A stretch of DNA of 48,894 nt from Kiloniellales bacterium. Its GTDB lineage: Bacteria > Pseudomonadota > Alphaproteobacteria > Kiloniellales > JAKSBE01. The stretch lies in the NCBI GenBank assembly GCA_030066685.1, contig JASJBF010000030.1, positions 1 to 48,894 on the forward strand, read 5' to 3'. Shown here in pieces: positions 7,395 through 14,047 of the stretch. How positions within the stretch are numbered: position 1 is the first letter of the stretch; each line of letters starts with the position of its first letter. The notes below the pieces were generated by a model. That model was given only the letters and a program-made list of their open reading frames with translations, did not search any database and was not told where the DNA came from. The position numbers and the translations under genes were made by a program.

Positions 7395-8075
7395 CTAAAA
7401 CTCGGTCGGCCCGGGCCGGATGTTGAACAGCCCGCCGTCGAGGATCCATTGCACTTCGCTTTTCCGCCCCCGGAGAATCGGGTCCAGGGTGAACTCGCTC
7501 TGTCCGCCGTTGGTGGCGCTCAGGAAGACCAGGATCACGTTGTTCCACTCCTGGTCAAAATCCTCCAAGGATCGGGCCCGATTGCCGAAGGCGGGATCGG
7601 CGATGAACACCGTGCCGTCCTTCACGCCCTTGATCACCACGAAGTGGTTGTATCCCCGCGTGTTGATCAACGTCAGAACCGGGACCTTGAGTTTGCTGAG
7701 CTTTTCCGCGTTCTTGATCTTGAAACCCTGGGCCAGGTAGCCGCGGCCCTCGCCGTAGCGCTTGAGCTCGAGCATCGAGAAGCCGTCCCGCTCGATCTCC
7801 TCCGCGTTGCCGTACTCCTTGACGGAATCGATGACGGCTTGCTCGTCGACGTCCTCGCCATAGTAGTACTTGAACAGCGTCGCGATCGCCGCCGCCCCGC
7901 AGCTCAAATCGTAGGACTGGGGCACGACCCGCTTGAACTTCATCTGGGCAAGGCTGTTCACCTTGACGTTGTAGATCCGCGCGCCGCCCACCACGGGCAG
8001 GGTATTGGCCGCCGCCGTCCCACAGATCAGGGTCGAGGCTGCGAGAATCACGGCGGTGATGATCGGGGTCCTCAC
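7395..8075 (-). CDS. Periplasmic C39-family cysteine peptidase (FapD-like)
   Basis: A 226-residue exported peptidase with a signal peptide (MRTPIITAVILAASTLICG). Catalytic features are visible: oxyanion Gln53 and nucleophile Cys59 in QSYDLSCGAAA, His144 in GYNHFVVIKG and Asp160 in FIADPAFG, the C39 triad order. Unlike bacteriocin ABC exporters it has no transmembrane or ATPase domain, which is how FapD looks. The GTG start at 8075 overlaps the stop of the upstream repeat-protein gene in GTGA, so translation is coupled. The likely substrate is the neighbouring protein with the LTDEEMSEMRGG site; in Fap systems FapD is needed for fibril export. Confidence 0.85.
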   Translation of the reverse strand: MRTPIITAVILAASTLICGTAAANTLPVVGGARIYNVKVNSLAQMKFKRVVPQSYDLSCGAAAIATLFKYYYGEDVDEQAVIDSVKEYGNAEEIERDGFSMLELKRYGEGRGYLAQGFKIKNAEKLSKLKVPVLTLINTRGYNHFVVIKGVKDGTVFIADPAFGNRARSLEDFDQEWNNVILVFLSATNGGQSEFTLDPILRGRKSEVQWILDGGLFNIRPGPTEF

Positions 8076-8860
8076 GGCGCGCCTCCTAGGGGCAGGCTCG
8101 AGACATTGACCGAGATGCCGACCACCTTGGTCGAGATGTTGCCGTTGCCCGCCACCTGGTTGACCTGGGCGATGCCCGAGAAGTTGTTGAAGGAGTTGCT
8201 AATCCTGTTGTCGTAGTCGGTCGTATCCGGGTCGATGTTGTCGACGTTGTCGGCAGCGATCACGGTACCGAGATCGACATCGCCCACCGACACGATGTCC
8301 GTGGCCCCCAGGCCGATCGCCATGACCACGGCGTTGGCCTGCTGGTTCATGTTGCCGACCGACTGGTTGACCGAGGCGATGCCGGAAAAGCCGTTGAAGC
8401 TGCCGTCGATGACGTTGAGCCCCGAGGCGTTGCTGACGTTGAAGGTGTTGTCGCCGAGATAGATCGAACCCTCGAGGCTCGCCCCCGCCACGACTGCGTC
8501 CGTCTCGATCACCGAGATCGCCACCGCGTTGACCTGGTTGCTCAGATTGCCGGCGTCCTGGTTGATGCCGACGATGCCCTCGCCCCCATTGACCGAGCCG
8601 AGCAGGAAATTGGTCTGGATCGTCCCGTGCTCGGTCACGGTGTTGCCGACGATCGACATGTTCAGATAGCCGCTGGCGAAGGCCGCGCCATTGGCCGGGA
8701 CCGTGCCCTCGATCAGGACCACCACCTGCTCGACGTCACCGATACCGCCGCCGATGTCGTCGTCGTCCGCCATGGCGGCCCCGGCGCCCAGAGAGAGCAA
8801 GGCGAGCGCTGCGGCGATGCCTGAGGCGGTTCCGGTGAACCTGATGCCTCGTCCTGTCAC
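8072..8860 (-). CDS. Amyloid-type repeat protein 4 (Fap/curlin-like subunit)
   Basis: A 262-residue exported protein. The GTG at 8860 is preferred because GGGAGGG lies six bases upstream and a signal peptide follows (AAALALLSLGAGAAMA). Three ~32-residue repeats sit at about 86-117, 151-182 and 220-251, e.g. GIASVNQSVGNMNQQANAVV; the third is degenerate (VNQVAGNGNISTK). It lacks the acidic Lys/Asp-Val N-terminal segment shared by the other three subunits, so it is the most divergent paralogue and may be a nucleator or accessory subunit. It is separated from subunit 3 by an intrinsic terminator and is coupled to the C39 peptidase gene. Confidence 0.75.
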   Translation of the reverse strand: MTGRGIRFTGTASGIAAALALLSLGAGAAMADDDDIGGGIGDVEQVVVLIEGTVPANGAAFASGYLNMSIVGNTVTEHGTIQTNFLLGSVNGGEGIVGINQDAGNLSNQVNAVAISVIETDAVVAGASLEGSIYLGDNTFNVSNASGLNVIDGSFNGFSGIASVNQSVGNMNQQANAVVMAIGLGATDIVSVGDVDLGTVIAADNVDNIDPDTTDYDNRISNSFNNFSGIAQVNQVAGNGNISTKVVGISVNVSSLPLGGAP

Positions 8861-8943
8861 GGCTTTCCCTCCCAAGACTGCCTCCGCTGGACCAATGGCC
8901 CGATCTCAAAAAGTGCTTAACGAATCGAACGCGATGAAAAAGG

Positions 8944-8971
8944 GTGGGAGGAGGCTTTTGCCCCCTCCCAC
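8944..8971 (-). terminator. Intrinsic terminator between subunit genes 3 and 4
   Basis: On the minus strand GTGGGAGGGGGC, loop AAAA, then GCCTCCTCCCAC form a 12-base stem with one mismatch, followed by CCCTTTTTC. This is a good rho-independent terminator 12 bases after the stop of subunit 3. It should reduce read-through into subunit 4, the peptidase and the downstream genes. Confidence 0.75.
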
Positions 8972-8982
8972 GGTCTTAGCCT

Positions 8983-9816
8983 TTAGAACGACGTCACGGC
9001 GCCGACAGCACCGCTGACGCTGGTCGGACCGATGCCAGCCGCAACGCTGATCGCAGACGCTTGGTTGTTCATGTGGCCGCCGGACTGGTTAACCTGGACC
9101 AGACCAATGTTGTCGCTGACCGACCCAATGATCTCGCTCTTCTTGACCGTGCCGAGAGCCCGCAGGCTGTTCGCCGCATTGACCTGGCCCAAATCGGCGT
9201 TGGAAAGAACGACGATCGGATCCTCGGCCGCAGCAACGGCAGCGCTGTTGGTCTGGTTGTTCATGTGACCAGAGTTCTGGTTCACGCCGACAACGCCGTT
9301 GTTGAAGTTGACCGAGCCCAGCAACTGGGTCAGCGGGTTCGGGTTGGTCGGCTGGAACACCTCGTTCGGGGTCACTCTGTTGACGTGGTTGACCTGATCC
9401 GTGCCGGCCTGCGAGTGAGCCGCACCGCCGGTGATCTCGGTGTAGGCAACCGCCACGGCGTTGGCCTGGTTGTTCATGTCGCCCAGGTCTTGGTTCACGC
9501 CCGTGATGCCTATGTTGGTATTGATCGAGTTCTGGATCAGGGCATCGCGGTCGGTGTTCCAGGGCCCTCGGACCCCGATGTTCACCGAGTTCGCGATGTT
9601 GAGGACGTTCAGGTAGGCCGAAGCTTCCGCAACCCCGGTCGCGTTGACAACCACGAAGGCGTCGACGTCAATGTCCTTGTCGACGAAGACAAACTCGAAG
9701 ACGTCGATATCCTTGTACTTGTGGATCTCGGACTCAGCCTGAATGAAGGCGGACGCGGGAGCGGCCATCGTGCCGGCAACCAGCGCTGCCGTCAGAGCGA
9801 ATGCTTTGCTTTTCAT
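8983..9816 (-). CDS. Amyloid-type repeat protein 3 (Fap/curlin-like subunit)
   Basis: A 277-residue protein. The ATG at 9816 has GGGAG seven bases upstream and opens a signal peptide ending ASA near residue 23. An acidic, beta-prone segment follows (YKDIDVFEFVFVDKDIDVD). Repeats at about 94-124, 165-196 and 228-259 contain VNQDLGDMNNQANAVAVA, VNQNSGHMNNQTNSAAVA and VNQSGGHMNNQASAISVA. A conserved linker, LSNADLGQVNAANS, precedes the third repeat, as in subunits 1 and 2. There is no Cys. The pattern of spaced Asn/Gln/Gly ladders fits cross-beta fibril subunits such as FapB/FapC. Eleven bases separate it from subunit 2. Confidence 0.78.
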   Translation of the reverse strand: MKSKAFALTAALVAGTMAAPASAFIQAESEIHKYKDIDVFEFVFVDKDIDVDAFVVVNATGVAEASAYLNVLNIANSVNIGVRGPWNTDRDALIQNSINTNIGITGVNQDLGDMNNQANAVAVAYTEITGGAAHSQAGTDQVNHVNRVTPNEVFQPTNPNPLTQLLGSVNFNNGVVGVNQNSGHMNNQTNSAAVAAAEDPIVVLSNADLGQVNAANSLRALGTVKKSEIIGSVSDNIGLVQVNQSGGHMNNQASAISVAAGIGPTSVSGAVGAVTSF

Positions 9817-9827
9817 GACAGTCTCCC

Positions 9828-10646
9828 TCACCTCAGCGTCACGCTAACTGCGACGAAGTTGGCCTGATTGGAATTGTTGCCAACCGCCTGACTGACGTGC
9901 GTGATGCCGCTGTTGCCGGTCACCGAGCCTGCGATCGTCCCCGTCTTCACCGAGTTCACTTCCGTGACCCTGTTCAAGGCGTTGAACTGACCCAGATCGG
10001 CTTCCGCCAGAGCAACCATCCCCTCGTCTTCGACGCTGCCGATACCGACGGCCAGCGCGACGGCGTTGGTCTGGTTGTTCATGTTGCCGGCGTTCTGGTT
10101 GACCCCGACGATGCCAGTGTTGCCCTGGATGGAGCCAGAGATGGTCGCCGAGATCGTGATGTCGTCGGTCGGCTCGGTTTCGACGGGCCCCCAGGCGACC
10201 ACGTTGGCCACGCTGAACTGATCGGCGGAGGCTTCCGCGGTGGTCACCGCGTCACCGTCGCCGGTCAGGCCATAGGACACCAGGTTGGCTTGGTTCACCA
10301 TGTTGCCGCTGTCCTGGTTGACCTGGGCTGCGCCGCTGTTGTTGTTGACCGAGGCGGTGATCGTGTTCGTCCGATCGATATCCGCATTGATCGCGTTCGG
10401 CGTCGCCCGGCCGACGAAGTTGCCGACGTTGGTCACGTTGGCGAGGGCAAAGGCCTCGGCATCGTGATCCAGGTCGACGTTAACGAAGGCTGCGACGACG
10501 AAGAACTTTTCGATGTCGACGTACTCTTTGATGTAGACGTCCTTCTCCTTGGTGACGAGCACGAAGAGATCGACATCAGCCAAGGCCGGGGTGGTGAAGG
10601 CTGCCGCCAAAGCGGCGGTCGCCAAACCGTACTTGATGCTTTTCAT
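9828..10646 (-). CDS. Amyloid-type repeat protein 2 (Fap/curlin-like subunit)
   Basis: A 272-residue exported protein with GGAGG ahead of the ATG at 10646 and a signal peptide (AALAAAFTTPALA, cleavage near residue 23). The N-terminal mature segment (KEKDVYIKEYVDIEKFFVV) resembles that of subunits 1 and 3. Three repeats lie near 96-127, 168-199 and 237-268, the middle one canonical (VGVNQNAGNMNNQTNAVALA). The linker ALAEADLGQFNALNRV precedes repeat three. Large Asp/Glu/Thr-rich spacers separate the repeats, as in FapC where linker length varies between species. It is probably a main or minor fibril component; which of the four is major cannot be told from sequence. Confidence 0.78.
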   Translation of the reverse strand: MKSIKYGLATAALAAAFTTPALADVDLFVLVTKEKDVYIKEYVDIEKFFVVAAFVNVDLDHDAEAFALANVTNVGNFVGRATPNAINADIDRTNTITASVNNNSGAAQVNQDSGNMVNQANLVSYGLTGDGDAVTTAEASADQFSVANVVAWGPVETEPTDDITISATISGSIQGNTGIVGVNQNAGNMNNQTNAVALAVGIGSVEDEGMVALAEADLGQFNALNRVTEVNSVKTGTIAGSVTGNSGITHVSQAVGNNSNQANFVAVSVTLR

Positions 10647-10658
10647 GACCGGCCCTCC

Positions 10659-11630
10659 TCAATTGCCCAGCAGGCCGGCAGTCGCCGCACCCAAGGTGAA
10701 GACGTTGGCCTGGTTGGCCATGTTGCCGCTGGACTGGTTCACGCCGACCACGCCGCTGTTGCCAGTGATCGAGCCGGTGATCTGAGCGGTCTTGACCACC
10801 TTGCGCTCGTTGACCTGGTTGAGCCAGTTCGACTGGGCCAAGTCGACATCCGACAGAGCCACACCGGCGTCCTGACCGATCGCTGCGGTGAAGACGTTGG
10901 TCTGGTTGTTGATGTTGCCAGCCGACTGGTTGACGTGGACGCCACCGACATTGTCGTTGATCGAACCCGTGATGATCGCATTGCGGAACACCACGTTGAT
11001 CGAGTTCACGACGTTCGGCAGCCCGAAGGAGCCGTGGTCATCCGGCAGGCTAACGCCGGCCTCTTCGGCAACCTCAGCCAAGCTTTGGCCGGTGGTCTGG
11101 GACTGCTCTTCGTCCCCAACATCCGGAACACCCTCGACATCCGGGACTTCCGTGACGACACCGTTGTCGTCGTCGGGAAACACGTCGACGAAGAAGCCCT
11201 GACGCTGGTCGACGACCGACTGCGCGTGGGCCAAGGCGCCAAGGGTGCCTTCGGCGCCGTCGCCGGCCGTTCCGGAAACGGCGACGCTCACCGCGTTGCC
11301 CTGGTTATTCATGTTGCCAGAGGCCTGGTTCACGCTGACCACGCCGTTGTTGCGGTTCACCGAGTTGCCGATGACGTCGTCTTTCTCGGCACAGTTTTCG
11401 CAGGCGTGGTTGTAGGTATTGGTCTGGTTGACCAGGGTCTCCGCCTCGGCTGCCTTCTCTCCATTGAGAAAGACATCCGCATCGACGATAAGGAACTTGA
11501 AGATGTCGATATCGACGTCGACGTCGACATACTTGTCCTTCTCGATATCGGCGAAGACGAACACGTCAGCCATCGCGGGGGTCGCCGACAGGGCGACCGC
11601 CGCTGCTGCACCTAACAGCAGTCTACGCAT
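10659..11630 (-). CDS. Amyloid-type repeat protein 1, with CxxC (Fap/curlin-like subunit)
   Basis: A 323-residue protein, first gene of the leftward operon. GGAGG precedes the ATG at 11630, and the signal peptide ends SATPAMA. Residues 22-60 alternate charged and hydrophobic residues (KYVDVDVDIDIFKF). A CENC motif lies at 77-80. Repeats are at about 87-118, 219-250 and 284-315 (e.g. VVSVNQASGNMNNQGNAVSVA). The ~100-residue acidic spacer between repeats one and two is the longest of the four paralogues. FapB/FapC also carry CxxC, though near the C-terminus, so the placement differs. Role: a probable extracellular fibril subunit exported through the FapF-like pore. Confidence 0.78.
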   Translation of the reverse strand: MRRLLLGAAAAVALSATPAMADVFVFADIEKDKYVDVDVDIDIFKFLIVDADVFLNGEKAAEAETLVNQTNTYNHACENCAEKDDVIGNSVNRNNGVVSVNQASGNMNNQGNAVSVAVSGTAGDGAEGTLGALAHAQSVVDQRQGFFVDVFPDDDNGVVTEVPDVEGVPDVGDEEQSQTTGQSLAEVAEEAGVSLPDDHGSFGLPNVVNSINVVFRNAIITGSINDNVGGVHVNQSAGNINNQTNVFTAAIGQDAGVALSDVDLAQSNWLNQVNERKVVKTAQITGSITGNSGVVGVNQSSGNMANQANVFTLGAATAGLLGN

Positions 11631-11776
11631 ATGGACCCTCCTCTCCTAACCATGTGAAATCGGAGGTTTACGGAATGCCTCGCCGCGGGAAAAACCGGTC
11701 CCCACGGACGAAGCGCGAGCGCCTTCCCTCTTGGAAGGCTTCGCAAGTCGACCATAGCGCCGGGAAAGCGTCGTCA

Positions 11777-11797
11777 CCCAATTAGGGCATAATTGGG
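11777..11797. promoter_or_regulatory. Perfect inverted repeat, candidate operator of the amyloid operon
   Basis: CCCAATTA, spacer GGGCA, TAATTGGG: 8-base perfect arms centred about 145 bases upstream of subunit 1. The size and position fit a dimeric regulator site, plausibly for the divergently encoded LuxR-type protein; the pairing of protein and site is inference. Confidence 0.5.
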
Positions 11798-11810
11798 ACA
11801 AAGTTGAGCC

Positions 11811-11826
11811 TGTGGCATTTGCCACA
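11811..11826. promoter_or_regulatory. Second inverted repeat, candidate operator
   Basis: TGTGGCA, spacer TT, TGCCACA: perfect 7-base arms, 13 bases from the first inverted repeat. It is followed by two direct copies of TGGGGCA (near 11836 and 11860). The clustering suggests cooperative binding. Confidence 0.45.
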
Positions 11827-12285
11827 AATACTCGTGGGGCATTTTTGTGACACTCTTGGGGCAGGCAGGCGCTTAACCACGCCCGAAGGCGGGCCGCAGG
11901 GGTACTGGACCAGGGTTAACGCCTCCCTCATTTGAGGTATGACGGCGTGATGAAGAAAAACAACCGTGAGTATCGTTTATTAGAAGTGTCGCCACCTCCG
12001 ACCTGCAGTCATGACTCCAAGTTTTCATGTTTCTTCGAGAAAGACATCTTGAACTCCAAGCCTATCCAAGGCATTCTCGAAACGTCCAAGCGGGCGACGA
12101 CGCGGCCAGCGGCAGGCATGTCTCCGGGCGGAGGCATGGATCGAGGCGGTCCAGCCAGGCAGTGTCGCCGTTCCAATTTGATGGAGATCAAGACCTTAAC
12201 CCTAATTCTGGGAGATCTCGTCTATCGAAAAACCGGCGCCGGCCTCGCAGGCTGGCCGTAGAGAGCAGGAGGGGGCTCGCTCACC

Positions 12286-13542
12286 ATGCCGGCTTTACCA
12301 GCCAAGACCGCCTCAAGACCCGGAAAGACGACGCCCAAGGCCGAGAAGACCCGAGATGAGAGTGCGCTCAGCTCGGTGCTCATCGGAGAGATCTACAAAG
12401 CGGCGTTCTTCCCGGACCTCTGGGCCGCAGTGCTATCGGGGACGACCGCGCTGCTGGACAGCACCAAGGCGCTGCTGTTCTTTTACGACGCCAAGGCGAA
12501 CACCCGCCGCGTCCACAAGGCGCACGGCGTGGAGCCGACCTTCATCTCCACCTTCGAAGGCAAGCTGGCGCAGGACACGCCCTGGCTCGGCCGCGACGAC
12601 GGCAGCGACTCCGCGGGCCCGGTGGCCGTCGGCGACTCGGCCGTCGCCGTCGAGCCGGCGGGGACTCCGAGCCTCTTCGCCGAGTTCCTGAGGCAGCAGA
12701 ACGTCGGTCCGACCCTGCACGCCTGTGTCGGCACCTTTGGCCAGGAGCAGCTTCATCTGACCGTCGCGCGCCCGGCGTCGGGCACGCCTTACTGCGAGGC
12801 CGAGCGCGAAGTCTGCCAGCAGGTCGTCGAGCACCTGCGCAACGCCCTGCACCTGAAGCGGGAGGCCGACCAGCACCAGGTGGTCGAACGGGGTGCGATG
12901 GAGGCGCTGAACCGCCTGGCGGTCGGGGTCGCCATGGTCGATTCGCGCGGCGAGATCTGCGCGACCAACACGGCCGCGGAAAGCATGCTCGCCTTGGGCG
13001 ACGGCCTGCATTTCGATCTCGGCCAGACCGAGGTCTGCGTCGACGGCTGCCGAGGATCGCTGCGCACCGCGCTGGGCCGCCTCGAGTGGTGCCGCCAGAA
13101 TCCGGACGCGTCCTGTCCGGCCCTCTTCGCGGTGCATCGACCGTCACGGGCCCGGCCCTACGCGGTCTTGGCCTGCCCGTTCCGCAGGTCGGACGAACTG
13201 CCGCTCGGCGAGCCCTTCTACCACCTGGTGTTCTTCTTCGACCCGGACCAGTCGCTCTGCGGCCACAGCGTCGATTTCCTGAAGCGCTACTACGACCTGA
13301 CGCCCGCCGAAGCCCGGCTCGCCAAGCTGATCGCCGAAGGCGAGAGGCTCGACGGGATCGCCGAGCGGCTCGGCATCTCGGTGCACACCGCCAGGACACA
13401 CCTGAAGCGGGTCTTCGAGAAGACCGGCGTCGAACGCCAGGCGGAACTGGTCCAGCTCATGTTCGGCTGTCTCGGGCTGATGCAGGACAACCTGGCGGCC
13501 ATGGGCGGAAGCGCAGCGGCACCGGTCGACCCGGCCGCCTGA
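12286..13542 (+). CDS. LuxR-family transcriptional regulator with PAS-like sensor
   Basis: A 418-residue cytoplasmic regulator. The C-terminal DNA-binding domain at about residues 336-395 reads YDLTPAEARLAKLIAEGE, then GIAERLGISVHTARTHLKRV, a canonical LuxR/GerE helix-turn-helix. The middle region (about 205-300) looks PAS-like (VGVAMVDSRGEICATNTAAE). The first ~200 residues have no receiver Asp motif, so this is not a classical response regulator. It is transcribed divergently from the amyloid-like operon across 655 bases containing inverted repeats, so it is the prime candidate for controlling that operon. Other targets and the signal are unknown. Confidence 0.85.
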   Translation: MPALPAKTASRPGKTTPKAEKTRDESALSSVLIGEIYKAAFFPDLWAAVLSGTTALLDSTKALLFFYDAKANTRRVHKAHGVEPTFISTFEGKLAQDTPWLGRDDGSDSAGPVAVGDSAVAVEPAGTPSLFAEFLRQQNVGPTLHACVGTFGQEQLHLTVARPASGTPYCEAEREVCQQVVEHLRNALHLKREADQHQVVERGAMEALNRLAVGVAMVDSRGEICATNTAAESMLALGDGLHFDLGQTEVCVDGCRGSLRTALGRLEWCRQNPDASCPALFAVHRPSRARPYAVLACPFRRSDELPLGEPFYHLVFFFDPDQSLCGHSVDFLKRYYDLTPAEARLAKLIAEGERLDGIAERLGISVHTARTHLKRVFEKTGVERQAELVQLMFGCLGLMQDNLAAMGGSAAAPVDPAA

Positions 13543-13560
13543 ACGAGAAAGAGACCGGCG

Positions 13561-13620
13561 CTGGGCGGACTTACAGCAGCCTGCGTTCATTCGAACGCAG
13601 GCTGCTGTAAGTCCGCCCAG
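13561..13620. repeat. Perfect 28-bp-arm hairpin
   Basis: CTGGGCGGACTTACAGCAGC followed by CTGCGTTC forms the left arm (13561-13588), the loop is ATTC, and 13593-13620 is its exact reverse complement. It lies 19 bases after the stop of the LuxR-type gene. It is far longer than a standard terminator, has no U-tract, and is perfect without any mismatch, which suggests a mobile palindromic repeat or selection on structure. Confidence 0.75.
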
Positions 13621-14047
13621 TGTTGTCGCAGCGACAGGCCAGGCAGTCGGTCAGGGAACTCTGTGCACAGGGCCCGCGGTTCGAAGACCGCGGGCCGCGG
13701 CCTTCCCGCTTTGGCCCGAATGCGACGTGGTGCCGGCATTGCCGGCGCCGCAAACCCTCAAAAAAACCACGGGTTTTTCGGCCCGTCCATCGAGCCCACA
13801 GGGCCGCCCCGCTTCGCCGCTCCGAAGCGCCTGGAGGACTCTGCGCGGCGGCCAGAGAGTTCGTCCGTAACATATCGTAACAATGAGTGATTTGGCTATC
13901 GGAGCCGCACGGGATAGTTCTAGCGTCACAAACGAATTCCACTTTGAGCACCGGACTGCAGCGCAGACCCCTCTTCTCAGTCTAGAGATCCTTCGGCCCG
14001 CCCTTGGCGGCATTGTCCGGTCACTTCGGATCGGGGAGCAGGTATTA
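13621..14047. other. Intergenic region upstream of the fatty acyl-AMP ligase
   Basis: It contains a second hairpin at 13671-13696 (GGCCCGCGGT, loop TCGAAG, ACCGCGGGCC) and an AAAACC-ACG-GGTTTT hairpin near 13760-13776. From 13870 the composition becomes AT-richer. An in-frame ATG at 13883 would add 55 residues to the ligase, but no ribosome binding site precedes it; this part is more likely promoter and leader. Confidence 0.45.

Larger units (their letters stand above)
11631..12285. other. Long divergent regulatory region between amyloid operon and LuxR-type gene
   Basis: 655 bases. Bases 11760-11880 are AT-rich and hold the inverted repeats listed separately, plus two copies of TGGGGCA. Around 11870-11930 there are two TTAAC motifs and a CCCGAAGGCGGG hairpin. 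Bases 11950-12261 form an open frame (starting MKKNNREYRLL) with weak coding character; I do not annotate it as a gene. The region has space for the amyloid operon promoter, the regulator promoter and multiple protein sites. Confidence 0.5.

Noticed and set aside
9897-11615. Long open frame (572 codons) on the plus strand opposite subunits 1 and 2
   Set aside because: It is antisense to two signal-peptide-bearing, repeat-containing genes with good ribosome sites; its Val/Asp/His-rich translation mirrors their codon bias and has no start context.
8072-11630. Curli (CsgA/CsgB) reading of the repeat proteins
   Set aside because: The repeats share Q-x-x-G-x-x-N spacing with curlin, but there is no CsgG/E/F-like gene; C39 peptidase plus coiled-coil barrel fit Fap better.
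11932-12261. Possible 100-codon gene (MKKNNREYRLL...) between amyloid operon and regulator
   Set aside because: A moderate ribosome site, but the second half is low-complexity, no domain is recognisable and it sits in the regulatory region; kept only as a note there.
13883-14047. N-terminal extension of the fatty acyl-AMP ligase from ATG 13883
   Set aside because: No Shine-Dalgarno, residues unlike the family and excess length; GTG 14048 has GGGGAG and gives normal FAAL length.
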